Numbered from the stretch's first letter, positions 24,122 through 36,123 are shown. The stretch: DNA of 64,000 bases from Lonicera japonica (GCA_021464415.1 CM038463.1:8323204-8387203); one strand, 5' to 3'. Translations and numbers: made by a program. Notes: generated by a model from the letters alone, not told the origin.

Positions 24122-24547
24122 AAAGTAACAAAACCAACTACTATCTTCTTCTTCTTCACTTTGATGACACATGAAATCTTCTTTTGTCTCACCCTTTATA
24201 AGGGCCACTCAATCATCTATGTCAATGATCGAGCCACATCCGATTATCTATGTTGATGATCAGACCATGTCCGTATTGGACACCATCACTGGCATGTAAC
24301 TCTAAGTTATCAACGGTCTAGAGCCACCACCTAAGCCATAACTCATCCTTGTTGCGTATGCACCACCGGAATATATGCTTTTTGGTTCCCTAGCACCATT
24401 ATGTACAACTCTCTCATGTAATCTATACAAGCCCCCGCAATGATTTGCCTTCAAGACCACATCGTCGCCATGATACACGCTCATTACTCCACCTCGAGTA
24501 GAGTACCACATCCCAAGTGATTCTAATCTAGAGAGACTGATTAGATT
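24122..24547 (-). other. Residual non-coding internal segment of the gag-only element
   Basis: About 430 bp separate the protease remnant from the polypurine-like tract, where pol would normally lie. A 69-codon frame (24302-24511) shows no recognisable domain. It includes the ACTCTAGGCCTTG-like boundary text often seen near copia 3' ends and may be the former pol 3' end, but I cannot align it to RNase H. Confidence 0.5.
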
Positions 24548-25645
24548 TCACTTTATCTCCAGCACATGTCTAACATTTATGATTGTTTGAACTGAGCCAT
24601 CAAACAAATCCAGGCAGACTTCACCAACTCCACGAACTAGCAATCTGGAGCCATCCCCCATGTAGACAAACCCGCTACAATCTTCATATGTGCTATACAA
24701 TGAACGATTGTTGCAAACATGCATAGCGGCACCGCAATCCAAGAACCATCCTCCCTGACCAGTAAGGCTTGCAGGCATCAGTAGGACATCTATAAGATCG
24801 GCTTCTTTGTCATAAGAAGTCATCGCAACGGTTGCGGCTCCATCAGGGTTAGTAGCCGATTTTTCCCTGATGTCATCCTTCTTCCTTGGGCAGTCTCTAG
24901 CACAATGGCCCGGTTGACCACATTTAAAGCAATCTCCTTTAAAGATAGTCTTCCGTCCTTTGCTAGAACCTTTCTTTTCATTCGCTACAAACGCGCCTTC
25001 TTGAACGGTATTGATTCGATCATTCTTTCTCATCATATTTTCTGCAGACAGAGTTTGACACACCTCCGAGGTGGTGAAAGATGATCTACTCATAAAGTTC
25101 TGAATTAGCGTCTTGTACGAACCTGGTAGAGTCCAAATTAGTTGCAAGGCTTTATCTTGATCTTTCAATTCTTCACATACAGCTTCGAGTCTTGAGCATA
25201 ATGAATCAAAAGCGGAAATATGATCCATAACCGGAGTATTCTCTTCCATCCTCATGTCGTGTATAAGACCTTTGATATAGATCTTATTCGTCATCGTCTT
25301 AGCCATGAACAAATCTTGAAGAGACTCCCATAGCTGTTTTGCTGATGTAGCCTCCTTGATTGAAGCATGACCTTGAACCTTCATCGTGAGATGGAGACGA
25401 ATCTCTAACAAGCACTTATTGTCCATCTTTTTCCACTTATCATCAATAACCTCAACCAGTTCCATATCATCCGAATCCTTCTTCTTTTGTTCCACCGTTG
25501 GTGGACCTTCTAGGGCATCATCCAAATCCAGCACTACCAGATAGTCTTTCATACTCATCTGCCATAGGCTGAAATCCATGATTCCATCGAACTTCTCCAT
25601 CCTATAAGATTTCTCCATTATAACACACACCTCCTTGAATACCAC
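24548..25645 (-). CDS. Copia Gag polyprotein with truncated protease
   Basis: An uninterrupted 365-residue frame. The amino-terminal part has the usual copia Gag features: LWQMSMKDYL near 28-37, KQLWESLQDLF near 103-113 and I-Y-I-K-G-L near 122. The zinc knuckle CFKCGQPGHCARDC (239-252) fits C-X2-C-X4-H-X4-C. A protease start, W-F-L-D-C-G-A-A (300-307), follows. The usual D-S/T-G-A is D-C-G-A here, and the frame ends soon after at 365, so active protease is unlikely. The open frame in such a young element suggests Gag is translated. It lies 15 bp downstream of the LTR on the minus strand. Confidence 0.9.
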   Translation of the reverse strand: MVFKEVCVIMEKSYRMEKFDGIMDFSLWQMSMKDYLVVLDLDDALEGPPTVEQKKKDSDDMELVEVIDDKWKKMDNKCLLEIRLHLTMKVQGHASIKEATSAKQLWESLQDLFMAKTMTNKIYIKGLIHDMRMEENTPVMDHISAFDSLCSRLEAVCEELKDQDKALQLIWTLPGSYKTLIQNFMSRSSFTTSEVCQTLSAENMMRKNDRINTVQEGAFVANEKKGSSKGRKTIFKGDCFKCGQPGHCARDCPRKKDDIREKSATNPDGAATVAMTSYDKEADLIDVLLMPASLTGQGGWFLDCGAAMHVCNNRSLYSTYEDCSGFVYMGDGSRLLVRGVGEVCLDLFDGSVQTIINVRHVLEIK

Positions 25646-25646
25646 C

Positions 25647-25659
25647 CTCTGATACCACT
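25647..25659 (-). promoter_or_regulatory. Primer-binding site (initiator tRNA-Met)
   Basis: On the minus strand the sequence right after the 5' LTR reads AGTGGTATCAGAG, containing the TGGTATCAGAG complement of initiator tRNA-Met. Confidence 0.88.
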
Positions 25660-26317
25660 TGTTGTGATTATTAACAATAAATCACGCCACGGATCGTAAT
25701 TCAAATAGTGGATATTAATAACTAGAGATAATATGGATGAGAAAAACAAGAAGAAAGATAATGGAATACAAAATATTCGACAAACGAAGATTTCACTAAT
25801 TCTTTGAAAACGATTACAAAATCTATCACAAGAATTATTACACTCAAAGCTCTCACAGAAGAAGAAAATCAACAGCCTTTAACCTCTCTCACAACAAGAT
25901 GAACTCTCCCACAAATCCCCACAGAAAGAAGAATTACTCCCATGCCCTAATCTATTGAATGATTCTATCTATATATAACAATATAATAGAGTCCATCCAA
26001 TCTAGAATAAGGTAACAAAAATCCTACGTAAATAAGGAAACTATTAACAAGGTAATAGAGACCAAAATAAACAAGGAAACCAAGTTTGATAAGGAAACAT
26101 ATTTCTCGCCCAACTGCAAAATGACTTTTGCACTTTTTCCGCGTAACTGGAAAAGTGCTTTTGCACCATTCCAGAATGCAATATTCTGGGTGCAAAAGTG
26201 CTTTTGCACCTTACTAGAACCGCAAATCCTATTTTGCACCATTCAAGCGAACAATCTGATTTCCCAATAAAACTCATCTTTTTTTCTTGGGTTTGGAACC
26301 GAGCAAAAAACACAACA
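25660..26317 (-). repeat. 5' LTR of the gag-only copia element
   Basis: This 658-bp LTR serves as the promoter end for minus-strand transcription. Differences from the other LTR include C/T near 25767, C/T near 26121, C/G near 26150 and a one-base insertion near 26220. Confidence 0.95.
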
Positions 26318-26322
26318 TTATC

Positions 26323-28087
26323 ATCAAGAACTCTTGTTACTTGACATGTTTTCATTTAAAATCAAGGTGAGCTAAATGCTCGGTAGGGGGAATAATTAAA
26401 GGCTATAATTTAGAAACCATTCGTACAATTTAAATTTTTGTATTTGTCTATGTTGGAATAATACAAAAGTTACCTTAATGTTCCACTTTAGTGTTAATAT
26501 ACTACACCTTAATATAAAGTTAGTGTCAACTAAGATGCATACAGTGCATATGCAAGATCACATGGATTTTGGTCGTTATGTCAACCAATCTCTTTGAAGA
26601 ATCCAAATCCTCAAACTACAAAAATAATGATCCTAGACTAAGATAGAATAAAGAAAAATATTCCCACGTCGTATCCGAGAATCGTAATTATCAAAATCCG
26701 CCGAAATAGATATATTATAATCATGACGCAGCCACTGAGAAAATAGGTGAAAATCACCTTATTCCACCTTATAAATAATCCATTGTCGTCTGTCGAGTCT
26801 AGATTTTTAGACCACTTACTGTGAGTTTTAAACAACCCTTATTACTACCCTCCAGAGTTTTAGAGATTTTCAAGTCAAGGACACCGAGCTCTACATTTTT
26901 TTCCATTTCTTTTTACGTTGGCAAGCGATAACCACAAAGATAACAAAAGAAACATCACATCCACATATTTTGATTCGGTCCCGATATGATAATTAATCCA
27001 AAAGAATTCATGATCCAATTAATATAGATAATCGATCCAAGCCAACGACAGATGATAGGAATTACTATACCAAGACAAAATACACTCCATACATAAATAT
27101 ATATATATATATATGTAATCCAATTTTCCTATAACAACATAGATGTTAATGCTGATTAGCGTTGACATGGGAGGAACCTACTCATGCACGTATGAGTGCA
27201 AAGAAATGCTATATTCTTGTAAGAACTATCCAATTTAAGCCTTATAAAATTGAATCTTAAATGATGAAAGAAACTTCACAAAGATTAATGCATATAATGC
27301 TTTTAAATGAGAAATCAAGATGATTATGCACATACATAGTCATAATATTTATAATTCTCCCATCACTTATAATTCAATAACTATTTCCATATATTATACC
27401 AAAATCAGCATTTGTCTTGAGTAATTTATGTGATCCTCACCAATATACTAAGCCAAGCAATTATTATGCATGCATGACTGATAACTTGCAAACTCTCAAT
27501 TTTAAATATGTTTTATACTTAATGAATTCAAAATCTTTCATTTCAATTGAATTATGTACCATTTTATCCACTTATAAAGAAATCAGAACATGCAAATTAA
27601 ACTCATTTTAGAAATTCCTTCATTACGTAAGCTCCATTAACCATTTTAATCGTAATTATGACTTAATTAACACAATTTAATAGATAATTCCAACAATCTA
27701 AGCATGCATGTAAACTTATTAACTTAAATTAACATGTGCATAAACCAAATTACGTATAATCCTTTAAAATTCAACAATTTATCTTACAAATGAATACGCT
27801 AGATTGAACCCTACCTCAAGGGATCATAAGCTAAAAGTGAAGTTTAATGATTTAGCCACCAATATGAAGCTTTCTTCCATCCACAATAAACCTTAAGTGT
27901 TAAAATGAAGAAGAACATAATTCCTTTAAGTTTTTCTATCAATTTCCTCAATTCAACTTGATCCACCAAGAATTTCCAATTTTCTCCTTTCACCACATGT
28001 TTCAAGATGTTATCACATCTTCTACACAATTCCTGGACCAAATGGAAATAAAATGGGTGTTTAATTAAAAATATCCCAAGTTAAACT
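26323..28087. other. AT-rich intergenic DNA, no gene seen
   Basis: Continuation of the sequence interrupted by the gag-only element. An (AT)n tract lies near 27093-27114. Around 27800-28050 the sequence looks like transposon-derived AT-rich DNA with CTACCTCAAGGGATCA and poly-pyrimidine runs. No domain-bearing frame is recognised. Confidence 0.5.
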
Positions 28088-28549
28088 TGTAACGCCCCGA
28101 ATCCCGTTGTAAGGATTTCTCCTTCGAGACCCGGTTCGTCACGAGTGTTGTATGCCGACGGCGGTTTAACTGGATACAATTCTTGCGTAAAATATAAAAG
28201 TCAACAATCTCAATAAAGGGAATGATTCAATTCCACAAAATGTAGCCACCAAAAGTCTAAGAAATATTACAATACAACAGCTAGCCTCCAATGAGGTCTC
28301 AAGTACAAGATTTACAATCTTCACAAAAGTTGTCAAAATTGGTTAAATTTTGCTTTTTCAAGTTTATGATCGATTATGCGTTGGCCATGTCAACTTACAA
28401 GGACACTCTCGAGAGCTTTAAATCCGTGATGGATTATGATTGATTATGGCCTCTACAATTACACCAATTCTTATTTTTTAACCCCAAATTTAGCTCAAAT
28501 ATACTAAAAACAAAACTTAATTTAAACAAATTAACTGCAGGGTATTACA
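28088..28549. repeat. Possible degenerate LTR (TGTAACGCCCC ... GGTATTACA)
   Basis: The segment begins TGTAACGCCCCG and ends GGTATTACA, palindromic-type ends common in plant LTR elements. Internal text near 28120-28160 (GAGACCCGGTTCGTCACGAG) is GC-richer than the flanks. No five-base duplication directly flanks it, and no identical partner is in the window. Confidence 0.3.
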
Positions 28550-29190
28550 CAATTCGTATTTTTGGGGTGTGTTTGGGCTTGACACGACACAACAAAGAAT
28601 AACAAGACACGAACATAACACTACATGAAGTGATGTTATTTTCATGCAATACAAGCATAACCTATCTAAAACATGACATATCAAGACAGACACAATTACA
28701 ATTTTTTGGTCCTAAGAAACACGTTATCATACGAGAGGAAACAAATTTTGTTTTTAATTTAAACACACATATCAAGACAAAATATGATTGACAAAATATA
28801 CCTCCAATTTCGTTTCTAAATTTCGACACGAATATGAGATGACAAGACATGATTTCATGTTACAAATTCTAGACACAAAAATAAATTTGTAAATTAATTT
28901 CATGCCAATTCATTTCATCTTATCTATTATTACTATATGGTAAAATGGAGGAAGTAACACAAATAATGCAATCTTTAATAACTTTTATGAATATTAATAT
29001 AATTTCTTCACTCTAGATTTCTCTTACCTTCTTAGCATTTTGGTCTTCTTTTCTTTTTATTATTATAACATCACTCATTTGATAATTTATATATATATAT
29101 ACCTTCTGGCTTTTATAATCTCATTATTTTGCTCTCAATTTGGTATGTGAGCTTTTTTGCACTAATTCAAAAGTCTACTTATCCATACCA

Positions 29191-30248
29191 AGGACGTACG
29201 TAGAATTTTTATTGAGGGGGTACATACATAAAAGATTGTAAATAATCTTACTTTATAAATCATTACTCATAGAATATGCAAATTACATATATATATATAT
29301 ATATATATCTATATGAGTAAAATGAAAAATTACATTCATAGGTATAATAGGCATTTTTAAAAAAACGTTATTTGAAAAAAAAATATTCACAAACATAATC
29401 GTTGATAATTATTTATTCATCTTTACCTCATAAGAACAAAGATAAACATCAAGGGTCCGTTTGATAACATGATGGAAAAGGAAAATAGTTGACTTTTGTA
29501 AAAAGTTGAAAAATAAGTTGAGACATATGATGAGATGTTTTCCTACTTTGTGATTTTTTTTATCGAAATTTTTTCCTTTGGTAGTTGAGAAAGAAAAATA
29601 TTTCACAAAAAATAATAAAGGGTGGAGGACATCTATTCATAAAAATGAGCATAAGATGGAAAGCATGTCATTGCACACCTCAACTAATTTTTCAACTTCT
29701 TACATAAATCAAGTATTTTTCTTGTTATCAAACCAATCTTAAAAGTTTAAGAAATTTTAGAAATAAATAATGTCTCACCTATTGCTAAAACATTTTTTGG
29801 TGTCTCATTTACAAAAATGTTAATTAATTATTAAAAGGATAATGCCATGTTTAAATATTAGAATTAATTGCTTCCGCATCCCCAAAAATGAATCGTATTG
29901 TCAACATTGGTAAAGACTGCTCACTTTATTTCAATTAAGGAGTAACAATTTTCTTTTACATGAAGACTCATTAGAGTCTCATTTTCTTTTTTTTGCACAT
30001 AATAATATATCAACAATAATAAAAAAATAATTAATAAGTTGTAATCGTGAGCACTGATTAAATTGAATCAGTTTTAGTATACTCTTAATTTGAGATGAAA
30101 CGAGTAGTATATTTAATATATGGTCAAAAGCATCCTATTATTAATTATAAATACCAAAATAAAATATTTTTAATTAATATAAATATATATATGAAAAAAA
30201 ATCCAAAAATTGAGGGGGTAAGCTCGGACTCAAGTGTGTACGTCCCTG
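29191..30248. mobile_element. Mutator-like non-autonomous element, copy 2
   Basis: The 10-bp sequence ATCCATACCA lies directly on both sides (29181-29190 and 30249-30258), the size expected for Mutator-like target duplications. The left end AGGACGTACG and the reverse complement of the right end CAGGGACGTAC form short terminal inverted repeats. AGGGGGTA blocks lie just inside both ends. The sequence is collinear with parts of 3692-5390. It contains a nested MITE at 29451-29743 and no transposase frame. Confidence 0.8.
29451..29743. mobile_element. MITE nested in Mutator-like copy 2
   Basis: Left end GGGTCCGTTTGATAAC and the right end GTTATCAAACCAATCTT are inverted repeats. The interior (AAGTTGAGACAT, GAGATG, ACATCTATT) matches the element at 48321-48625, so these are two members of one family. 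Confidence 0.75.
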
Positions 30249-30258
30249 ATCCATACCA

Positions 30259-30940
30259 AATTGTATTTGTATTTTATATAATTAGGTTGTTGCATTGTTC
30301 TTATTTATATTTTTGTTTAACTTCTTGTATTTGTAGGTCTACCACTTCTTTCTCTACTATTCAAGTGACCAATTTTACATGATAAGATTTGTATTAGAAT
30401 TACAGTTTTTGCAATTAAATTATTCTTATTTACCTTTGTATTTTCTTAAGTCTATCTCTTGCTTTTCTAATTTTCAAGTGAACAAACGGTAAGTTTTGCA
30501 TTAAAATTTTAGTCTTGAATTTTAGTCATTTTCTTTACTTTTGAGTTTTAATTGAAGGTCCCTCTATTTTATGAATGACATAATATAAAGGGAAATGCAA
30601 AAACTTATTTTACGACCCTTTTAAAGTTTTTACTTTGATTTATGAAAATTTTTAAATTTTGATCAGCACTACCATTTATCATAATGCATACAAATTTATT
30701 TTATTTATTTTGAAATAAGATAATCAATCATTCAACAATGGCTAAAGTAATTACAATTTTTATTATTATTTTTTTGACAAGTACAATTTCAATATCTCAA
30801 TTTCATAAAAATTGCGAGAAAAAGTGTTACCAAGTTCATTATTTTTTAGGTAATATTAGACATATATAATAATTTTTTGAAATAGAATACAAAACCATTC
30901 AAAATATTAACATATTATATTAATCGAGTCGACAACTCTA
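30259..30940. other. AT-rich intergenic DNA, no gene seen
   Basis: Homopolymer-rich sequence with no recognised exon, RNA or transposon end. Confidence 0.5.
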
Positions 30941-31473
30941 AGGGTGGATTTGGTACAATACTGTACCATACTAAATGTACCATGTAACAAAAAATTTGGT
31001 ATGGTACGATAAATTGCCAAAAATAAAATCAAATAAAATCAAAGTTAATGAAAATGCTGGTGTAACTTATTACTTGTCAATCTGTTACAGTACAAACTCA
31101 TTAGAAAGAACTACTCTTACTAGAAACCAAAAATTGAAATATTATTAAAACCTAGCATGTGAGATGTGTAAACTTTAAGGTTTACAATAATTTTTAACGA
31201 ATCTTTGATTAAAACTTAAAGTGATGATCCTGGGTGTGTGAAATGTGAATATTATTTAAAATGAAAACAATTCATTGATCTAATCATCTAAAATTTAAAT
31301 TTGGGGCGTCCATTGATCTAAATCTAATTATCTAAAAAGTAAACTATATGTGTTGTGATATTTGGTATTAATGGTAAAATTGACAATGATACGATATGTT
31401 GTACTACCAAATTTCGGTATATTTTAGTAATGATACGGTATAGTACGAAAATATTAATAGAAAAATCCACCCA
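30941..31473. mobile_element. MITE with AGGGTGGATTT ends
   Basis: Left end AGGGTGGATTTGGTAC and the reverse complement of the right end TGGGTGGATTTTTC form terminal inverted repeats. TA flanks both ends. The interior contains many TACCATAC/GGTATGGTA inverted motifs near both ends. Length is 533 bp without a coding frame. A TA duplication would fit Tc1/mariner, but the ends are not the canonical CTCCCTC, so the superfamily is uncertain. Confidence 0.6.
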
Positions 31474-31835
31474 TAGACAAGGCGCTGCATGAATTATACA
31501 CTTGTTTTTTAAAAAATTGCCACCTAAGGTGGCGTTTGATATAATATCTGAAAACTGAAACTGAAAATGAAAAAAATGTTTGTTTACTTCTGAAAACTGT
31601 ATCTAAAAAAATGTTATTTGTTTAAATATAACACATCTGAAAACTAATTTTTTTTAATATGACAATTTTGCCCTTATTAGTGTATTCAGATCACATAATT
31701 AGGGCTTTAACGAGGGTAAAATATGTATTTTGTAATGAGGAGTTTTAAGTTTTTAAATTTAAGTGATAAACTTGCCACTTAAAATTTTAAATGCAAATTT
31801 TCAAATTTAAGTAGGTGGGCAAAACAAACAACTCC

Positions 31836-32250
31836 CAGTCCATTTGGATTGAAGGGCGGGGATGGCAAGAAAATAATTAATTAGGAGGGGAAGGAATGGA
31901 ATAGAATCAAAGTAATGAGTTTTATTTTATTGTTGTTTAGATAGTTAAGGATATAAAATAATGAAATAAAAATAAATCTTGTTTGGATAAAAATAAAAAA
32001 ATAAAAGAAATAAATGTGATTTAATATATTATTAATAAATTAAGATTAAATTTAAAAAAACAAAAACTTTTCCTCTCAATCCTCCCAATATCAAAAGAAA
32101 TCAAAATAAAGAAATAAAGGGATTGGAATTTCAATCCCTCTATTTCTTCTCTATTTTTCTTTTTTATAAATCTATCTAAACAAATAAAATATAATCCTAT
32201 TTCATTTTTTTCTTTTCTTTGTTTTTCGTTCTCTCAATCCGAACGGACTG
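31836..32250. mobile_element. MITE upstream of the glutaredoxin gene
   Basis: Left end CAGTCCATTTGGATTGAAGG and the reverse complement of the right end CAGTCCGTTCGGATTGAGAG are terminal inverted repeats of about 20 bp. It ends about 230 bp before the glutaredoxin start codon and so lies in or next to its promoter. No target duplication is clear. Confidence 0.65.
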
Positions 32251-32480
32251 AAGTCCAGTGAGGTTAAAAGTGACCAGCTAAATCGAACAAAAGAAATACA
32301 GAACTAGAAGATGTGATAAACAAATAAAAAAAGGGTAAATCATACAGTCGAGACAAAAGCTCTAGAAAAAGCAAGAAGCCACAAAAAGAAAGCAAACAGG
32401 GGGGCAAAAGCAAGGTGATCGGCGGAAACAAAGGCACAGAGAGAAACTATTTACACGGAGAAAAGAACCAGTGAGCGTTA

Positions 32481-34948
32481 ATGGCATTGGCAAGCACTTC
32501 TTATCTATCCACTACCTTCTCCTCTGTTTCTTCATCTTCTTACCAAAACCCTAATGTCATTCACAGTCTGTCTCTCATCTCCAACAATTCAATCCTTTAC
32601 AACCACCAAAATAGTACCAAATGCACAACGAGATTCATAATCAGTCGATCAAGAAAATTGGGTCCAATCAAGATTAGAGCTATGGCCGCTTCCTTCGGGT
32701 CTCGTTTGGAGGAGAGTGTGAAGAAGACTATTACCGAAAACCCAGTTGTTGTTTACTCCAAGACTTGGTGTTCGTGAGTACCCAATTTCTCTACTATTCT
32801 CATTGTATTGTGTTCTTGGTGTTTTTCTATCTGTGTTTATGGTGTAGTGTTTGATTAATTTGGCAATTTGGTGGTTAATTAATTATGGGTGAAATTGGTT
32901 GATTTTGTTCATAAGTTGAGGTGGGTTTGTTGAGTTTGTGGTTTTATGGTTTACCGTTTAATTCATTTGGAGATTTGGTGGGTAATTATCTCTGAATTGG
33001 TTAATTTTTTTCATAAATTGAAGTGGGTTTGTTTTATTTATGGTTTAGTGTTTGATTAATTTGGCTATTTGGTGGTTAATTTATGGTGGATTGGTTAGTT
33101 TTGTTCACAAATTAAGGTGGGTGTGTTGAATTTGTGGTTAAGGTACTCTTCGGAGGTGAAATCGTTGTTCAAGCGGCTTGGTGTGCAGCCACTTGTTGTT
33201 GAATTGGACCAATTGGGTGCGTATTCTTAGTCTCTTCTTTTAATTTTTTATGAATGCGTGTGTAGAAGTGTTTGATTGGTTTGGTTTATTTTGTTTCTAA
33301 TATTCCTAGAGTGTCTTCAATCTGCATATTTGTTTTGAGAGTCATATTTAGGTTTAATATATTGGAAATAATTTCACAATTTACTTGAAAGCTCAAAGCT
33401 AAACTGCTAAAGATTTTATGGGGTAAGGCTATTGCTGCAAATAGGCTGCTTCCTCTGGTTGGATCAAGCTATATGTTGGGTTGGTCGTAATAAGCACCTT
33501 ATTTTCTTTTTGGGGTAGAATCAATGTGCCAAATCTCATAATAGAAAATAAGTTGTATTCTTGATCACCAATTACGTTGAAACTAGTTTTTCCTTAAAAA
33601 TTACAAAAGTCAAAGTAAGACTATCAATTTGAGACCGAGGGAGTATGTAATTAGATTCTGTATCTTTGGATGGAGTAGTTGTGGGTTATATGTACGATAT
33701 ATAAGATAAAATATGTTTATGTTCTACTCTTAGGAAAAATGTTTGCATCTTATTGCTTTTGATAAAATCTTCTAAATATATAAGAATTTCTTCACACTTC
33801 CAGGTCCCCAAGGACCGCAGCTGCAGAAGGTTCTGGAAAGACTTACTGGACAGCATACTGTGCCAAATGTTTTTATTGGTAAGAAGAGTTGCATAACTAC
33901 TTCTATATATTTACCCTAAAATATATGAATATTATTAGTTTGGAGCATAACATACAATTTGTATAGGTTAATCTGGATTTGTTGTCCAAACAAACATGGG
34001 AGTGATAAACTTTGTAGTGGGTGCTTAAATCTATAACTGTATGCAAAATAAATAGGAAAAACGGAAGAATATAATGTATGCTTTCATTTAACTAAAGATA
34101 AGTCTAACAACATAGTGAGTTAAAAGATAAATGAGTATCTCGAAAGTGCTTGACAATAAAGCTGTTAAAGCCCATAAAGAAGCCAAAAAATCCAACTCCA
34201 CTGCTTAAAAGATGTACTTTCTTCATCTGGGCCTAAAAATTCAATTCTTTTGTTTCACCATACAACCTAGAATTCAATTGGGACTTGGGATGCTAGGAGT
34301 ATTTGTCAAAGGGGAAAACAAAACAAGAGAGCAAATGCAACGAGAGAAAATCACTTGGTCTTATGTGTTAAAGTAGGATTCGATTAGTACTCTTTATTAA
34401 TTGGGCTTAAGAATTTCATACATATTATATTATGTTAACTTGGTCCAAGATGCGAAATCCAATTTAGAATAGTTGTCATGCAGTAATGTTTTACTTGGAT
34501 TCAGTAAGAATGATTGCTAAATAACACTTCTTCTTCATTCCAGGAGCTAAACACATTGGTGGTTGTACAGGTACCTTCTTTACAGATTAATTTTTTTATG
34601 GTACATGTACTCTAGTGTATTTCATCATTTTATTTTCTTTAGTATTTTTATAATTGTTGTGAAACTTTCAATTTATGAGTTAAGCGATGGTTTATCACTT
34701 TATCTCAAATTTATCAACGATATATACTTTGAATTCTGGCATATTTTGCTCCAGTACTTATCAACAAACTCATCGCCTGTAGAAGAATTGTGTGATGAAA
34801 CTAATAAAACTGTAAGTTAAAAGAATTAGCAATAAAGGATTAGGATTCTTAATTGTTTTTTCATGGTCCAGATACTATTAAGCTATACAGGAAAGGGGAA
34901 CTAGAACCGTTGCTGTCAGAAGCCAGTGCTAGAAAGACCGGAAGCTAG
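32481..34948 (+). CDS. GRXS12: Chloroplast monothiol-type glutaredoxin S12 (WCSYS)
   Basis: Five exons, 32481-32773, 33143-33216, 33804-33878, 34544-34570 and 34872-34948, have GT-AG introns and total 546 bp, giving 181 residues. Residues 1 to about 67 are Ser/Thr/Asn-rich with few acidic residues and end R-A-M-A-A, fitting a plastid transit peptide. The thioredoxin-fold domain has VVVYSKTW, active site W-C-S-Y-S (96-100), the cis-proline TVP (141-143), and GGCTD (153-157) with the second cysteine seen in GrxS12/C5 proteins. The family reduces glutathione-mixed disulfides in the stroma and is itself regulated by glutathionylation. The split of the active site between exons 1 and 2 is clear. 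Intron 2 holds a remnant GAGGGAGTA Stowaway-type end near 33640. Its last exon was duplicated at 52450. Confidence 0.95.
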
Positions 34949-35523
34949 CCAACTTGACCTTGCTATCTCTCTAGAACTCTCTTCTTCATCACTGCCCTTT
35001 GGACTTCATAACAAGATTTGCCGCATTCTCTCTCTCTCTTCCTCTCTCTAAAAAACTCAAATTCCTGTTTCTACCATAAGGATAATTCATTTTATTTGTA
35101 TTAATTAATTTGTCTACAAGTTTCAGAAGCTATTGTTCATTCTCTGTGATGAAAATGTATAATTCAATTCATTGTACTCAACTGATACATAATACACGGG
35201 GCTCTTGTTTCTCCTGAGGGATGTTTTGTCACCTCACTATTAACTTGATTATTTTTCTAGATAATCGTATATAGAAGGAACTCTTATAATTTCTCTAATA
35301 AAACCAGGAAATATTGGTTTGCTTTATATCCACAGCAGAATAAATAGCGTTTGGAAACCTGCTCGTAGAGATAGGACTGGTGAGACATAGGGCCAAAGAG
35401 ATCGAGAAAGAAAGGTTATTTCATAATCATGCATAATCTCGAATCTGATCTGTTTAGGTATGTTGGACAAATGATACAATGCAAGAAACTTGATTCGCTC
35501 TATAAGTCAATTTAACCCCAAAG

Positions 35524-36092
35524 GGACAGCCTTGTGGCATTGGCCCTTAAGCCATCTCGAATCTACTTGGTATTATTGTAGTGTAAATATGGTATAATAC
35601 CATACACATTTGACATAGAGTTGCAGCATGTAGGGCATAAACAGCCATGTCAGCACCGCACGACACACTGAATGTCGTGCGTTATGTATTAATAGATAGT
35701 ATTTGAAATTAAAATTAGGCTACGGCATTCAGAACATTGTGGCGTGCACTCCATAAGCCACACGACATTCAGAATGTCGTGGGAGACAGTATGGAATACC
35801 CACGATTGAATGAATGTTGTGGGGAAGATATGTTAAGCGTATGGTAATTTTACAATTTCGCTATCAATTTACACTACAATTTTAACATTTAGCCAGCCGA
35901 CTGCATAGACAAAAATGCCAAATATGCCATATTAGCCTGTACATTGGAGAGGGTCTTACTTCACAAGACAAAGGTCGAGAGTTTGAATCTTCTTGGGGCT
36001 ACCCATATTGTGTAAGGTTGCACGCTGATTGGAGGGTCTAAATTCACACTTCAGCACAATTCAGGTTCTCTAAGATGCTTGAATACCTCGAG

Positions 36093-36110
<18 letters not shown>
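35524..36110. repeat. SINE-like repeat unit interrupted by an insertion
   Basis: GGGACAGCCTTGTGGCATTGG (35524 on) looks like a SINE head with an A-box-like part. After a roughly 400-bp interruption come GTCGAGAGTTTGAATCTTC (B-box-like) and GTAAGGTTGCACGCTGATTG, then an (AT)n end. GST-3 has an uninterrupted relative at about 46155-46330 and copy B a shortened one at 53100-53200. The interruption contains the palindrome CACGACATTCAGAATGTCGTG split by two bases and GTAGTGTAAAT inverted ends (about 35578 and 35873). I infer a nested element; superfamily unknown. Confidence 0.45.

Positions 36111-36123
<13 letters not shown>

Larger units (their letters stand above)
23449..26317 (-). mobile_element. 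Young gag-only Ty1-copia element, two LTRs and TTATC target duplication
   Basis: Two direct LTRs (23449-24105 and 25660-26317) begin TGTTGTG and end CACAACA on the plus strand, giving TG..CA termini. TTATC flanks both sides (23444-23448 and 26318-26322). On the minus strand the order is LTR, primer site, gag plus the start of protease, about 440 bp of non-coding sequence, polypurine-like tract and LTR. Integrase, reverse transcriptase and RNase H are absent, so the element is non-autonomous. The LTRs differ at only about seven positions plus one single-base indel. Confidence 0.95.

Noticed and set aside
24302..24511. 69-codon frame in the gag-only element considered as an extra gene
   Set aside because: No recognised domain; it probably reflects residual pol or 3' non-coding sequence.
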